A stretch of 64,000 nucleotides of DNA from Candidatus Thioglobus perditus (GCA_002909145.1 PNQY01000039.1:24490-88489), one strand, 5' to 3'. Numbered from the stretch's first letter, positions 47,660-59,913 are shown. Numbers and translations are program-made. The notes: generated by a model from the sequence alone, not told the origin.

Positions 47660-48846
47660 AAACTCTTGATGAATGGCTAAACTATCAGGAAAAATTACAC
47701 AATAAAACAATAGACTTAGGCCTGGAGCGCATAGAAAAAGTCTACAAAAAACTGTTTCCTAATGGCGTCCCATTTACAGTGATAACCATTGCTGGCACTA
47801 ATGGCAAAGGCTCAACTATTGCATTTGTAGATAGTATTTATCAGCAGTCTAAATTCAAAGTTGGTAAATTTACCTCACCACACATCACTAACTACAACGA
47901 GCGCTTTACTATTAATGGCAAACAAGCAAATGATTCAAAGATATGCACTGCATTTGAAAAAATTGAATCAATCAGAGGTGGTATTTCTTTAACCTATTTT
48001 GAATTTTCAACTCTTGCTGCATTGTTAATATTTACACAGAATAATGTTGATGTTGCCATATTAGAAGTTGGACTTGGTGGCAGACTAGACTCCGTTAACG
48101 TAGTAGATAACAATATAAGTGTTATAACAAATATCGACATTGATCATACAGACTATCTAGGCAATACACGTGAGTTAATTGGCGCAGAAAAAGCTGGAAT
48201 TATGCGTAAAAACATAGTATGCATTTGTGCAGACAGCAACCCTCCAAAATCAATAACAACGCATGCAAATAATGTAGGCGCAATCCTTGAATTTGTAACA
48301 GATCCCTACACTAAAGACATTGGATTGAAAGGCGAACACCAGCAATACAATGCTGCAACTGCAATCGAAGTAGTAGAAAAACTAAGTAAAACCTTGCCAG
48401 TAGATAGCAAACAAATTGCCAATGGAGTTAAGAGTGCCAAACTTAATGGTAGATTTCAAGTGCAAAACATAAATAACAAAACTGTAATACTTGATGTGGC
48501 ACACAATGAAGCAGCAGTTGGCGTTCTAGCTACAGAGCTCGCAAAATCAAAACAACCAACCATTGCTATATTTTCTGTATTAGAGGATAAAAGCATAAAG
48601 CTAATGATTAAAAAAATCAGTCCTGTGATTGATAAGTGGCTACTAGTACAATTGGATGATGACAGAGCTATTAATGTTAATACTCTTAGTGAAAAATTTG
48701 ATCTTAAAGACAATATTAGTATTGCCAATAATATAAATAGTGCAATTTTCACATCTTTAAATTCTAAACAATATCAACGTATTGTTGTTTTTGGTTCATT
48801 CCATACGGTTGCTGGAGCAACAAAAGCACTTAACACCGTTGTATGA
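47647..48846 (+). CDS. folC: Folylpolyglutamate/dihydrofolate synthase
   Basis: The 399-residue Mur-ligase-like enzyme adds glutamate to folates. It has the P-loop IAGTNGKGSTIAF, the FTSPHITNYNERF folate-binding loop, VGLGGRLDSVNVV, and the C-terminal LDVAHNEAA. The start overlaps fxsA by 13 bp. It is followed by a CvpA-like gene, then purF and metZ, the standard pseudomonad/enteric order, but dedD, normally between folC and cvpA, is absent. Confidence 0.94.
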   Translation: MGRLKTLDEWLNYQEKLHNKTIDLGLERIEKVYKKLFPNGVPFTVITIAGTNGKGSTIAFVDSIYQQSKFKVGKFTSPHITNYNERFTINGKQANDSKICTAFEKIESIRGGISLTYFEFSTLAALLIFTQNNVDVAILEVGLGGRLDSVNVVDNNISVITNIDIDHTDYLGNTRELIGAEKAGIMRKNIVCICADSNPPKSITTHANNVGAILEFVTDPYTKDIGLKGEHQQYNAATAIEVVEKLSKTLPVDSKQIANGVKSAKLNGRFQVQNINNKTVILDVAHNEAAVGVLATELAKSKQPTIAIFSVLEDKSIKLMIKKISPVIDKWLLVQLDDDRAINVNTLSEKFDLKDNISIANNINSAIFTSLNSKQYQRIVVFGSFHTVAGATKALNTVV

Positions 48847-48891
48847 TTATAAAATCTTGTAAAATTACCATTAACAACTCACTGACTGACT

Positions 48892-49740
48892 ATGAATGAA
48901 TTTTTTGTAAATATATGGGATAGCATCGGACTACTTGTGTGGTCTGACTGGCTAACTATTGCTATCTTACTTAGCTTTCTAATGATTGGCTTTAAACGTG
49001 GTATGGCAAAAGAGTTAATTAATTTATCGTTCCTACTATTATCAATTCTACTTGCATGGTTGTTTTATCAGCCACTATCAACGTCACCAGCAATAACCTG
49101 GATATTATTGTCGCAACAATCACAAATGGCGATAGCATTTGGAATAATTTTTATTGGCGTATTGTTTTTGAAAAAGACCTTATACAGACTAACAGAATCT
49201 TCTGCTACTATTAACAACCCCTGCGCATTAAATAAGATTTTTGCACTAGGAATATTCTTAATAGCCGCAATAGCACTGAGCTGGTACTACCTAGATATTG
49301 TCTCCAATCTTGAAATTGTGGAAATTATCATAACTAATGAATCTCTACGCATTGGAGTATCTTTCGTTGCTATTCTTTTCATAATTATTGGAATATGCTC
49401 TTTACTATTTAAAGTATTAAACATTTCTATTGATAATAGCAAGCCTTGCTTATTAGAAGCTTTTTTCAAAAAAATACTTGACGGATTGCAAGCGGTTGAT
49501 ACAAGCATTAATGCTCGCAATGTTAACAGCACCAAAAACAATCTACTTGGCGCTGCAATTGGAATAATAAAAGGTAGTTTGGCAATATTAATTATGGTGC
49601 TAATATTGCAGAGTGTTAGTTGGGTTTCACAACAATACTATTGGGTCGAAACTAAAGGCGCCTTGAGGACATTCCAGGATATTGCTACAGATATAAAGCC
49701 TGAATTGTCACAACATTTACTATTTATCGAAGCTGAATAA
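48892..49740 (+). CDS. cvpA: CvpA family membrane protein (long form)
   Basis: The 282-residue protein has CvpA-like ends: N-terminal [24 protein letters not shown] with helix following, and C-terminal [19 protein letters not shown] ending in [16 protein letters not shown]. Between them is an extra block of about 100 residues with two membrane helices (about 115-175) and a polar loop. E. coli CvpA is about 160 residues. CvpA is needed for colicin V production and for resistance to bile salts; its mechanism is unknown. The place directly before purF (11 bp) supports the assignment. Confidence 0.82.
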   Translation: MNEFFVNIWDSIGLLVWSDWLTIAILLSFLMIGFKRGMAKELINLSFLLLSILLAWLFYQPLSTSPAITWILLSQQSQMAIAFGIIFIGVLFLKKTLYRLTESSATINNPCALNKIFALGIFLIAAIALSWYYLDIVSNLEIVEIIITNESLRIGVSFVAILFIIIGICSLLFKVLNISIDNSKPCLLEAFFKKILDGLQAVDTSINARNVNSTKNNLLGAAIGIIKGSLAILIMVLILQSVSWVSQQYYWVETKGALRTFQDIATDIKPELSQHLLFIEAE

Positions 49741-49751
49741 GGAAAAAATCT

Positions 49752-51269
49752 ATGTGCGGTATTGTTGGAATTTTATCAACCACTAAAAAAGACACTGCTC
49801 TATATATTTATGATGCACTAACAATTCTTCAGCATAGAGGTCAAGATGCTGCTGGCATTGTTACCTCGCACAAGGGTAGATTCTATATGCGCAAGTCAAA
49901 TGGCTTGGTTAAAAACGCTTTTAGAACTAAACATATGACTAAGCTCTTAGGAGATATGGGTATTGGGCATGTACGCTATCCAACAGCAGGTAGCTCGTCT
50001 GGAGCTGAAGCGCAGCCTTTTTATGTAAATTCTCCATACGGCATTACTTTCGCCCATAATGGCAATCTTACTAATACTGAACAATTAGCCAAAGAAATCT
50101 TTGAACAAGATCTTCGTCATATCAATACCAACTCTGATTCAGAAATTCTACTTAATGTGTTTGCTAGCGAATTAGCAAAACTACAAAAACAACGTATTAA
50201 TGAGAATGATATATTTGCCTCAGTTACCCAGGTTCATAAACGTGTACGTGGTGCATACGCAGCAATTGGTATGATCCCTGGATACGGCATTTTTGGCTTT
50301 AGAGACCCGAACGGCATTCGCCCACTAATTCTTGGCAAGCGCACTACAAAAGGTGGAACCAAATACATGCTCGCCTCTGAAAGTGTTGCTCTAACGGCAT
50401 TAGGATATAAAATTACTAGAGATATAAAACCCGGAGAGGCTGTAATTATTGACCGTAAAGGCGACGTGCATACTCAACAGTGTGCAGAAAATACCGATCA
50501 CTCTCCATGTATATTTGAGTTTGTTTACTTTGCACGCCCAGACTCAGTTATTGACAACATATCTGTATACAAGTCGCGCCTTAGAATGGGTGAAAAACTA
50601 GCTGATAACATTAAGAGAAACTGGGGTGATGAAAAAATTGATGTTGTTATTCCAATTCCAGATACGTCTAGGGTTTCTGCATTGCAATTGGCTCACAAGT
50701 TAGGGGTTAAATACAGCGAGGGCTTGATTAAGAATCGCTATATTGCCCGTACTTTTATTATGCCTGGACAAAAACAACGCAAAAAATCAGTACGCCAAAA
50801 ACTAAGTGCAATCGAATTAGAATTTAAAGGCAAGAATGTACTTCTAGTAGATGACTCAATAGTTCGTGGCACTACTAGTGAACAAATTGTACAAATGGCT
50901 CGTGATGCTGGAGCTAATAAGGTGTTCTTTGCCTCTGCCGCCCCAGCGGTGCGCTATCCAAATGTATACGGTATTGATATGGCCAGTGAAAAAGAATTTA
51001 TTGCCCACAATAAAGACACTGATCAAATTTGTAGTAGTATTGGAGCCGATAGGTTGATTTATCAAGATTTAGATGATTTAATATGGTGCGTTCAGCAAGG
51101 CAATAAGAGTATAAAGAAGTTTGACTGCTCTTGTTTTAACGGACAATATATAACCAATGATATTGATAAAAGTTATCTTGACCATATACAATCATTAAGG
51201 TCTGACTCTGCAAAAGAAAAAAACAACACCAACGAAAGCTCTGAATTAATTTGTAATGATGTAGAATAG
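49752..51269 (+). CDS. purF: Amidophosphoribosyltransferase
   Basis: The 505-residue enzyme starts purine synthesis from PRPP and glutamine. The N-terminal nucleophile is C2 in MCGIVGIL, exposed after Met removal; [14 protein letters not shown] [11 protein letters not shown] and [11 protein letters not shown] follow. The PRPP-binding motif [14 protein letters not shown] is in the C-terminal domain. Length matches E. coli PurF. A ribosome binding site (AAGGAAAAA) precedes the start. Confidence 0.97.
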   Translation: MCGIVGILSTTKKDTALYIYDALTILQHRGQDAAGIVTSHKGRFYMRKSNGLVKNAFRTKHMTKLLGDMGIGHVRYPTAGSSSGAEAQPFYVNSPYGITFAHNGNLTNTEQLAKEIFEQDLRHINTNSDSEILLNVFASELAKLQKQRINENDIFASVTQVHKRVRGAYAAIGMIPGYGIFGFRDPNGIRPLILGKRTTKGGTKYMLASESVALTALGYKITRDIKPGEAVIIDRKGDVHTQQCAENTDHSPCIFEFVYFARPDSVIDNISVYKSRLRMGEKLADNIKRNWGDEKIDVVIPIPDTSRVSALQLAHKLGVKYSEGLIKNRYIARTFIMPGQKQRKKSVRQKLSAIELEFKGKNVLLVDDSIVRGTTSEQIVQMARDAGANKVFFASAAPAVRYPNVYGIDMASEKEFIAHNKDTDQICSSIGADRLIYQDLDDLIWCVQQGNKSIKKFDCSCFNGQYITNDIDKSYLDHIQSLRSDSAKEKNNTNESSELICNDVE

Positions 51270-51293
51270 CGTTATTTACTCAATGAACAACAA

Positions 51294-52463
51294 ATGAAAG
51301 ACTTAGAATTCGATACCAAAGCTATCCGTGAAGGCTATCGAACTACACAGGAGCAAGAACACTCTGAGGCAATATTTTTAACCTCTAGTTTTGTGTTTGA
51401 TTCTGCAGAGCAAGCTGCAAACAGATTCTCCAAAGAAGAACCTGGAAATATATACGCACGCTTTACCAACCCTACAGTAGATGCATTTGAGAAAAAATTA
51501 GCGGCACTTGAGGGTGCACAAGCATGTAGTGCCACATCATCTGGCATGGCAGCAATCTTTGCCACAATTATGGCATTACTTAAGTCAGGCGATCATATTG
51601 TCGCTTCTCGCGATATGTTTGGTACGTCCATCGTGCTACTTAATACTATTATTAGCAAGTTTAACATTGAAGTTAGCTTTGTAGATTTATCTGACCTATC
51701 GGCATGGGAAAACTCGGTGCAAAGCAATACCAAGCTATTTTTACTAGAGACACCTTCCAATCCGCTTGGCAAGGTAGTAGACATTACCGAGCTAAATAAA
51801 ATCAGCAAAGCCAATAATATTTTACTAGCTATTGATAATGCCGCTCTAACACCAGCATTACAGAGGCCAATTGCATTAGGAGCTGATATTGTTATTCATT
51901 CAGCAACAAAATATATTGACGGACAAGGAAGGTGTTTAGCCGGAGCCGTCCTCAGTAGTGAGGATATTATTGAACAGGTTCATGGCTTTATTCGTACAAC
52001 TGGACCCAGTCTTAGCGCTTTTAACGCCTGGATTGTGCTAAAAGGTCTAGATACACTCAGCCTTAGAATGAAGGCTCACTGTGAAAATGCACTCAAACTA
52101 GCAATCTGGCTTGAAAAACAAGAGCAAGTTGAGAAAGTTCATTACTTAGGATTAAAGTCACACCCTCATCATCAATTAGCAAAATTACAGCAATTAGGTT
52201 TTGGTGGCATTGTGTCGTTCGAAGTAAAAGGTGGCAAGGAGAAAGCATTTAAAGTCATAAACGCCACTGAAACCATCTCTATAACTGCAAATTTAGGCGA
52301 TGCCAAATCAACTATAACTCATCCAGCAAGTACAACTCACGGGCGTTTAACCGACGAGGAAAAACTTAAAGCTAACATCTCTGACGGATTAATTAGAGTA
52401 TCAGTTGGTTTAGAAGACATAAATGATGTTATAGACGATATAAACAGAGGGCTTTCGGTATAA
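51294..52463 (+). CDS. metZ: O-succinylhomoserine sulfhydrylase
   Basis: The 389-residue PLP enzyme of the Cys/Met metabolism family makes homocysteine directly from sulfide and O-succinylhomoserine. It has YARFTNPTVDAFE, TSSGMAAI, and the PLP-lysine motif HSATKYIDGQGR (K206). Its position directly after purF is the same as in Pseudomonas, which supports MetZ over MetB or MetC. Direct use of sulfide would suit a sulfur oxidiser. Confidence 0.92.
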   Translation: MKDLEFDTKAIREGYRTTQEQEHSEAIFLTSSFVFDSAEQAANRFSKEEPGNIYARFTNPTVDAFEKKLAALEGAQACSATSSGMAAIFATIMALLKSGDHIVASRDMFGTSIVLLNTIISKFNIEVSFVDLSDLSAWENSVQSNTKLFLLETPSNPLGKVVDITELNKISKANNILLAIDNAALTPALQRPIALGADIVIHSATKYIDGQGRCLAGAVLSSEDIIEQVHGFIRTTGPSLSAFNAWIVLKGLDTLSLRMKAHCENALKLAIWLEKQEQVEKVHYLGLKSHPHHQLAKLQQLGFGGIVSFEVKGGKEKAFKVINATETISITANLGDAKSTITHPASTTHGRLTDEEKLKANISDGLIRVSVGLEDINDVIDDINRGLSV

Positions 52464-52499
52464 TTTTTCATTAAATGTTGATAACAAGGTAACACAGCT

Positions 52500-53009
52500 A
52501 TGCAAAACTCATTCTCATACGAAGATTTAATCAAATGTGGAAATGGCGAATTATTCGGCCCAGGAAACGCGCAATTACCGCAACCACCAATGTTAATGCT
52601 GGACCGTATTACTCACATCTCAAAAGAAGGTGGAAACTATGGCAAAGGTGAAATTGTTGCCGAGCTAGATATTAATCCAGATTTATGGTTTTTTGACTGT
52701 CACTTCAATGAAGATCCGGTTATGCCTGGTTGTTTAGGTGTGGACGCTATGTGGCAACTAATTGGCTTTTATTTAGGATGGCTAGGAGGCCCTGGTCGTG
52801 GTCGCGCTTTAGGATCTGGAAATATTAAATTTACTGGTCAGGTCTTACCAGAAGCAAAAAAGGTAACTTACAGAATTAGCTTATCACGCGTTATTGCGCG
52901 CAAACTTTATATGGGCATTGGTGATGCCACTATGGAAGTTGATGGCAAAGTTATTTATGAAGCTAAAGACTTAAAAGTTGGACTATTTACTGACACGAGT
53001 GCATTCTGA
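52500..53009 (+). CDS. fabA: 3-hydroxydecanoyl-ACP dehydratase/isomerase
   Basis: The 169-residue hot-dog-fold enzyme makes the cis-3-decenoyl intermediate of unsaturated fatty acid synthesis. Active residues H68 ([14 protein letters not shown]) and D82 (GVDAMWQL) match H70 and D84 of E. coli FabA. The stop and the fabB start share one base (TGATG), giving tight coupling. Confidence 0.97.
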   Translation: MQNSFSYEDLIKCGNGELFGPGNAQLPQPPMLMLDRITHISKEGGNYGKGEIVAELDINPDLWFFDCHFNEDPVMPGCLGVDAMWQLIGFYLGWLGGPGRGRALGSGNIKFTGQVLPEAKKVTYRISLSRVIARKLYMGIGDATMEVDGKVIYEAKDLKVGLFTDTSAF

Positions 53010-54226
53010 TGAATAGGGTTGTTATTACAGGTATGGGAATTGTTTCTAGCTTAGGAGCAAATTGCGAAGAAGTGCTAGAATCACTAAAAACAGCCAAATC
53101 AGGCATTAAGTTTGATGAAAAATATGCAGAAGTAGGATTAAGATCACATGTATCTGGTCAAATTGCCGAGGTAGACTCAAGTGAAGTGATTGACCGCAAA
53201 ATGAAACGCTTTATGGCTGATGCTGCAATTTACAATGCAGTTGCACTTGATGAGGCTATTAAACAATCAGGCCTAACCCAAGAGCAAATTTCTAATCCTC
53301 GTACAGGCCTAATTATGGGCTCTGGTGGCGCTTCAAATCAAAATGTAGTTGAAGCTGCAGACATCCTAAGAGAGAAAGGCATTAAACGTGTTGGCCCTTA
53401 TCGAGTGCCGCGCACTATGGGTTCAACCACCTCGGCCTGTTTATCCACCATGTTTAAAATTAAAGGCATTAATTATTCAATTAGCTCAGCCTGTTCAACA
53501 TCTGCGCATTGTATTGGCAATGCTATGGAGCAAATACAGATGGGCAAACAAGACGTGGTTTTTGCCGGTGGCGGTGAAGAGCTGGACTGGTCATTAACTA
53601 TGTTATTTGACGCGATGGGTGCTTTGTCGTCTAAATATAACGACACACCTGAAAAAGCCTCTCGTGCATACGATGCCGATCGTGATGGTTTTGTTATATC
53701 TGGCGGTGGTGGTGCTCTAGTTCTTGAGTCATTAGAACACGCACAAGCGCGCGGAGCAGTAATCCTTGCTGAGCTTACTGGCTACGGTGCAACTTCAGAT
53801 GGTTACGATATGGTGGCACCAAGTGGAGAAGGAGCAAAACGCTGCATGGAGTTAGCAATTTCTACTGTAGATGGCCCAATTGACTATATAAATGCTCATG
53901 GAACCTCAACTCCAGTAGGAGATGTTAAAGAATTGGGAGCTATCAAAGAAGTATTTGGCGACAATATTCCTAATATTGGCTCAACTAAATCACTATCTGG
54001 GCATGCTCTCGGTGCAGCTGGAGTAAATGAATCAATTTACTCACTACTAATGTTGCAAAATGACTTTATGACTGAATCAGTTAATATTGAAAACCTTGAT
54101 GATGAAGCAGAAGGTATGCCAATAGTTCAAGCAACAACTATACAATCACTTAACCGCGTAATGTCAAATAGCTTTGGCTTTGGCGGGACTAATGCTTGCC
54201 TAGTGTTTGAAAAGTTTAAAAAATAA
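53009..54226 (+). CDS. fabB: 3-oxoacyl-ACP synthase I
   Basis: The 405-residue condensing enzyme elongates the unsaturated intermediate made by FabA. The catalytic triad is visible: C162 in [12 protein letters not shown], a histidine in [11 protein letters not shown] and another in [10 protein letters not shown]. The C-terminal [15 protein letters not shown] is standard. The fabA-fabB pair is the classical anaerobic unsaturated-fatty-acid route. Confidence 0.97.
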   Translation: MNRVVITGMGIVSSLGANCEEVLESLKTAKSGIKFDEKYAEVGLRSHVSGQIAEVDSSEVIDRKMKRFMADAAIYNAVALDEAIKQSGLTQEQISNPRTGLIMGSGGASNQNVVEAADILREKGIKRVGPYRVPRTMGSTTSACLSTMFKIKGINYSISSACSTSAHCIGNAMEQIQMGKQDVVFAGGGEELDWSLTMLFDAMGALSSKYNDTPEKASRAYDADRDGFVISGGGGALVLESLEHAQARGAVILAELTGYGATSDGYDMVAPSGEGAKRCMELAISTVDGPIDYINAHGTSTPVGDVKELGAIKEVFGDNIPNIGSTKSLSGHALGAAGVNESIYSLLMLQNDFMTESVNIENLDDEAEGMPIVQATTIQSLNRVMSNSFGFGGTNACLVFEKFKK

Positions 54227-54250
54227 GGTTGTCTTTTGATAGATTCAATT

Positions 54251-54282
54251 AAAAAAACCTTAGAGGATTCTAAGGTTTTTTT
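54251..54282 (+). terminator. Bidirectional terminator between fabB and secF
   Basis: The stem AAAAAAACCTTAGA (54251-54264) pairs with TCTAAGGTTTTTTT (54269-54282) around a GGAT loop. The flanking A and T runs allow use in both directions; secF ends leftward at 54305. Confidence 0.92.
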
Positions 54283-54304
54283 TCGTATAACGAACTATAA
54301 ATAA

Positions 54305-55231
54305 CTAAGGCCTAGCATCTATCTCTTGCTTTTCTTTTTCTGATGGTAGTAAATCCTGCTTAGTAATTCCAAGCACCAATATCATTGAGCTAGCAACATA
54401 TATTGATGAATAAGTACCAATAAGTACGCCAATAAGCAACGCTAAAGCAAAACTATGAATAATCTCGCCACCTAAAAAGAATAATGCTAACAACACTATT
54501 AGTGTTGTTAATGATGTCATTATTGTTCTAGATAGTGTCTGATTTAACGCGCCATTAATAATTTTATTTGGATCCACGTGCCTAGTAGAAAGAAAATTCT
54601 CTCTTATTCGGTCAAATACTACAATCGTATCATTAAGTGAGTAACCAATAACAGCTAGAATGGCCGCTAGAACTGTTAAATCAAACTCTATTTGTAATAA
54701 CGAAAAAATACCTAAGGTGATAATAACATCATGAATAAGTGCAGAAATAGAGCCAAATGCAAAGCGATATTCAAAACGAATAGCCACGTAGATTAAAATA
54801 CCTATGAGTGCATACAGCATTGCCAAACCACCATCATTAGTTAACTCTTCACCAACTTTAGGTCCAACAAATTCAACACGGCGAATATCGACTTCATCAC
54901 CTAGAAGGTGAATAATCTTTGAACTAAGTTTTGCGCTTGAGATTGATTGCGGCTCTAAACGGATTAATATCTCATTGGTAGAGCCGAAATATTGTACATT
55001 TACTCCGTTAAATTTTGCATCACTTAATGTTGAACGCACTTTAGATAGATCAACACTTTCTTTGTACCCAACCTCGATCAATGTGCCACCAGTAAAATCA
55101 ATACCGAACTTTAGCCCTTGGTTTACTAGTGAAAATATTGAAACAGAAATCAATATAACTGAAAAAATAATCGCATAGGTTTTCTTGCCAACAAAATCAA
55201 TTGTTGGAATGTTTAATGCCTTCAAACTCAT
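54305..55231 (-). CDS. secF: Protein translocase subunit SecF
   Basis: The 308-residue inner-membrane protein works with SecD to pull exported proteins through SecYEG using proton-motive force. It has one N-terminal helix, a periplasmic domain (FGIDFTGGTLIEVGY) and five further helices with YSLNDTIVVFDRIREN, typical of SecF. Its start overlaps the secD stop by 4 bp. Confidence 0.97.
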   Translation of the reverse strand: MSLKALNIPTIDFVGKKTYAIIFSVILISVSIFSLVNQGLKFGIDFTGGTLIEVGYKESVDLSKVRSTLSDAKFNGVNVQYFGSTNEILIRLEPQSISSAKLSSKIIHLLGDEVDIRRVEFVGPKVGEELTNDGGLAMLYALIGILIYVAIRFEYRFAFGSISALIHDVIITLGIFSLLQIEFDLTVLAAILAVIGYSLNDTIVVFDRIRENFLSTRHVDPNKIINGALNQTLSRTIMTSLTTLIVLLALFFLGGEIIHSFALALLIGVLIGTYSSIYVASSMILVLGITKQDLLPSEKEKQEIDARP

Positions 55232-57081
55232 ATCGAAACCTCCTCTAGTTTTCTATTGCCATATATCTTATTGATAATTGCACGTGATACGATAATGGCT
55301 GTAAACATTGAGGTCACAATACCAATTGATAATGTAATAGCAAAACCTTTAATTGGTCCAGTACCAAAACTAAACAATACTAGTGCAGCAATTAGTGTGG
55401 TTATATTAGCATCAGCAATAGTAAGTAGCGCCTTATCATAACCAGCAGAGATAGCTTTTTGAATATTTGTATTTGCTCCCAACTCTTCTTTCACCCTTTC
55501 AAATATAAGAACATTGGCGTCAACAGCCATACCAACTGTTAGCACAATACCTGCAATTCCTGGCAGGGTTAGTGTCGCTTGAAGTAATGATAAAACTGCA
55601 ACAATCATTACTAGATTAAGAGTCAATGCAACATTGGCAACCATGCCAAATACTCGATAGCGTAGTGCCATAAATATTAATACTAATAAAAATCCAGATA
55701 GCACTGACATAATTCCTTTGGCAATATTATCAGCTCCAAGACTTGGGCCAATAGTACGCTCCTCAATAATTTCAATTGGTGCTGATAAAGATCCGGCTCT
55801 AAGTAATAGAGCTAGATTGCGAGCCTCTCTGGCGCTATCAATACCAGTAATTTGGAATCTAGATGAGAATGTTCCTTGAATTGTAGCGGCGTTAATAATG
55901 TCTTTAGTTGTGCTGCGTTTTTTTACTGTCTTGCCATTCTCAACAATAGTTTCTACTTTATTTTCAATAAATACAACAGCCATACGATGGTGTAAGTATT
56001 TTTTAGTAGTATCAAGCATAGCTCTACCACCAGAGCTATCCAAAGTAATATTTACCATTGGAATATTATTTTCTTGATCAACTCCAGATGCGGCTCCAGT
56101 AATATTCTCACCGGTTGCAATTACTCTGGCTTTTAATAGAAGTGGCCTGCCATCTTTAAAATAATACAGCTTTGATCCAATTGGAGTTTTTCCCGACTGA
56201 ATAGCGGTTTGTGGATCGTTCTTCTCGTCTACAAGTCTAAATTCTAGTGTTGCAACTGCACCTAATATTTCCTTGGCTCTTGCGGTATCTTGCACACCTG
56301 GAAGTTGTACAACAATACGCTCTAAGCCCTGTTGCTGAATAATTGGCTCAGCCACACCAAGCTCATTAACTCGGTTTCTAAGTGTAGTAATATTTTGCTT
56401 TAGTGCATTTTCTTTTGCTTGTTTTTGTGCGCTTTCACTGATACCAATATTTAGCAATAATTCATCTGAATTTTCACTTTCAAGCACTACTAAATCCACA
56501 AGTTCTGACTTAATCAAATCCTTGGCTTTGTTCTTTAATTCAATATTTTTAAATACAACACTAATGTTGTCATCTTGTTTTTTTATACTCTTATATAGTC
56601 GATCTGTGCGTAATAAACTACGCAATTCATTATATGACTTATCAATAGACATTGACATAACAGCTTGCATATCAACTTCAAGTAGAAAATGAACTCCACC
56701 CCTAAGATCAAGACCAAGTGACATAGCCTTGCCGCCAATATTAGACAACCAAAGTGGCACTGATGGCGCTAAGTTAAGCGCCACAACATAGTTGCGCCCA
56801 AGGTCTTGCTTTAATATATCATTAGCCAATAACTGTTGCTTGTTATCATTAAATCTAGTCAGTATTCGACGATTAGCCAGCTCTACAGATTTATATTTAA
56901 TGTTTCTATCGTTAAGTACATTTTTAATTTTATTAAGATCAGTCTGCGTGATTACAGAATCACCAGCAGCAGAAACTTGTACAGCCAAGTCTGAGCCGAA
57001 TATATTTGGCAATGCATATAAAGTTGCTAGTAATAGAAAAAAAGCAATTAAAGCATTTTTTAAGCCAGAGTAATGATTCAT
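55228..57081 (-). CDS. secD: Protein translocase subunit SecD
   Basis: The 617-residue protein has an N-terminal helix, the large P1 periplasmic domain with LGLDLRGGVHFLLEVD and NRVNELGVAEPIIQQQG, and a C-terminal block of six helices with GMAVDANVLIFERVKEEL. These are the SecD hallmarks. It sits between yajC (13 bp upstream) and secF in the standard yajC-secD-secF operon. Confidence 0.97.
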   Translation of the reverse strand: MNHYSGLKNALIAFFLLLATLYALPNIFGSDLAVQVSAAGDSVITQTDLNKIKNVLNDRNIKYKSVELANRRILTRFNDNKQQLLANDILKQDLGRNYVVALNLAPSVPLWLSNIGGKAMSLGLDLRGGVHFLLEVDMQAVMSMSIDKSYNELRSLLRTDRLYKSIKKQDDNISVVFKNIELKNKAKDLIKSELVDLVVLESENSDELLLNIGISESAQKQAKENALKQNITTLRNRVNELGVAEPIIQQQGLERIVVQLPGVQDTARAKEILGAVATLEFRLVDEKNDPQTAIQSGKTPIGSKLYYFKDGRPLLLKARVIATGENITGAASGVDQENNIPMVNITLDSSGGRAMLDTTKKYLHHRMAVVFIENKVETIVENGKTVKKRSTTKDIINAATIQGTFSSRFQITGIDSAREARNLALLLRAGSLSAPIEIIEERTIGPSLGADNIAKGIMSVLSGFLLVLIFMALRYRVFGMVANVALTLNLVMIVAVLSLLQATLTLPGIAGIVLTVGMAVDANVLIFERVKEELGANTNIQKAISAGYDKALLTIADANITTLIAALVLFSFGTGPIKGFAITLSIGIVTSMFTAIIVSRAIINKIYGNRKLEEVSI

Positions 57082-57094
57082 AATTTTGCTCTAA

Positions 57095-57430
57095 TTAAAT
57101 TTTGGCGCTACCTTTTGGTAGTTTTTGATTAATTCCTTGTTTTTGAACTTTAACCACAACGCCATCAGCAATTTCCAATGTAGCAAAAGACTCATCTACA
57201 GTCGTAACTTTTCCAACAACTCCGCCATTGGTTACTACCTCATCACCTTTTTTTAGCTCTTCTAGTAATACTTTGTGCTCTTTAGCGCGTTTTTGTTGTG
57301 GTCTGATTAGTAAAAAATACATCAGCACAAACATTATGACCAAAAATGGCAATCCACCCAACGCTCCAGCACCTGCTGACTCTGCACCTTCAGCATAAGC
57401 TGGTGCTATGATTAAATCTAATAAACTCAT
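57095..57430 (-). CDS. yajC: Preprotein translocase subunit YajC
   Basis: The 111-residue protein has one membrane helix (about 24-43, LPFLVIMFVLMYFLLIRPQ) and a cytosolic domain with KRAKEHKVLLEELKKGDEVVT. It associates with SecDF. The N-terminal region before the helix is Ala/Gly-rich. It starts 9 bp after the serS stop, so serS and the sec genes may share a transcript. Confidence 0.96.
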   Translation of the reverse strand: MSLLDLIIAPAYAEGAESAGAGALGGLPFLVIMFVLMYFLLIRPQQKRAKEHKVLLEELKKGDEVVTNGGVVGKVTTVDESFATLEIADGVVVKVQKQGINQKLPKGSAKI

Positions 57431-57439
57431 ATTTTTCTC

Positions 57440-58750
<1,311 letters not shown>

Positions 58751-58814
58751 TTATATAGATTGAGCATCTGATATCATCAAAGCTCTCTTTAAAACTTAAT
58801 TTGGAAATTATACT

Positions 58815-59102
58815 ATGTTTAACTCATTCTCAAGTAGTGATGCTTGCAAACTATTAGCCAATGGGGCTCAATTGGTTGATGTTCGATCAACATCAGAATT
58901 TGCACAAGGGGCATTGCCAAATGCTATAAATTTACCGCTTCAATCAATCATGTCTGCAGATCAAATAGTTAGCCGTGAAAAGCCTATTGTTCTTTATTGT
59001 GTAACTGGAGCGCGTTCATCAACAGCTAAAAACTACTTAATACAAATGGGTTTTGAAGAAGTGCACGATTTAGGCTCTTTCAGAAACTATACCTGCGAAT
59101 AG
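58815..59102 (+). CDS. Single-domain rhodanese-like protein
   Basis: The 95-residue protein is one rhodanese domain, with LVDVRSTSEFAQGALPNAIN and the active-site loop YCVTGARSS containing the persulfide-forming C62. It has no signal peptide, so it acts in the cytosol as a sulfur carrier or thiosulfate/polysulfide sulfurtransferase. The six-residue active loop is like that of GlpE/PspE-type enzymes. Its sulfur donor is not evident from neighbours. Confidence 0.9.
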   Translation: MFNSFSSSDACKLLANGAQLVDVRSTSEFAQGALPNAINLPLQSIMSADQIVSREKPIVLYCVTGARSSTAKNYLIQMGFEEVHDLGSFRNYTCE

Positions 59103-59183
59103 CCTGCCATATAAAATTAGTTACTTTGGCTAGCTAAGCTTGCTAAAATTCTCTAATACTATAAATAAATTAGGTAAATAGGT

Positions 59184-59849
59184 TTGCGAGTTAAAAGCAC
59201 ATGGCATAAAACCAAAGTTAAAACTATTGAAGATATAGCTGGCGCTTTAGCGTTTAACTCTTGGCGAATTACCAAAAATCATCTTGAAGACCTTATTAAT
59301 GAAGCGTTTGTAATTGAAAAGGCTCAAGTTTTTGATGTAATTGGCGAATACCTATGTTTCTTAGTTCAGTGTGTTGATAGGCTAGCATATGACAAGCTTG
59401 ATAACGAGCAGCGTCAAAAACTAATCATACTTTTAGCCAAACAATCAGCCGACTATTATCAAGAAAACAAAGAAGAGCGCATCGGAAAAGGTGAATATTG
59501 GCATGAATTTATAAATCTTTACAATCAGCGATCACAATATTATAGCGAGTATGAATTTATGGACGGGGCTCCAAACTATCCATTTTTACGCTATTTTGCA
59601 GAAAAAATAAAAGATTCTATGACCAAGGTTGATGAAAAATGGATTGCTCAACAAATTATTGAAATTCAAGCCCCAAAGGCATTTGAATCTATAAAAAAAA
59701 GTGTTGATGATCTAGTTGCTATTGATCAAATAGTCACCAAAGAAGATAAAATCAAGAGAAAGAAGGATAAAATTCCTCGATCAAAGCGTAAATCTACTCG
59801 TCGAGATGCGCCTTATAAAAACACCTCTTCAAGTGACCATATTGCCTAG
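59184..59849 (+). CDS. Unknown soluble protein with basic tail (TTG start)
   Basis: The 221-residue protein starts at a TTG (59184), preceded by AGGTAAATAGG, a plausible ribosome binding site; no nearby ATG fits. It is helical and soluble. A central region has FDVIGEYLCFLVQCVDRLAY and a Tyr-rich stretch (RSQYYSEYEFMDGAPNYPFL). The last 40 residues are strongly basic (KIKRKKDKIPRSKRKSTRR), suggesting nucleic-acid or ribosome contact. I recognise no family. The neighbours (rhodanese, trxC) give no clear clue. Confidence 0.72.
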   Translation: MRVKSTWHKTKVKTIEDIAGALAFNSWRITKNHLEDLINEAFVIEKAQVFDVIGEYLCFLVQCVDRLAYDKLDNEQRQKLIILLAKQSADYYQENKEERIGKGEYWHEFINLYNQRSQYYSEYEFMDGAPNYPFLRYFAEKIKDSMTKVDEKWIAQQIIEIQAPKAFESIKKSVDDLVAIDQIVTKEDKIKRKKDKIPRSKRKSTRRDAPYKNTSSSDHIA

Positions 59850-59913
59850 CTTGTAATTCTTACAAGTCATCCACAAATAACCCTTATAGTTAATAAAAAA
59901 TTAGGAGATATTT

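Noticed and set aside
59103..59183. Palindrome-like TAGCTAAGCTTGCTA
   Set aside because: Imperfect and short; it fits no known operator and could be chance.
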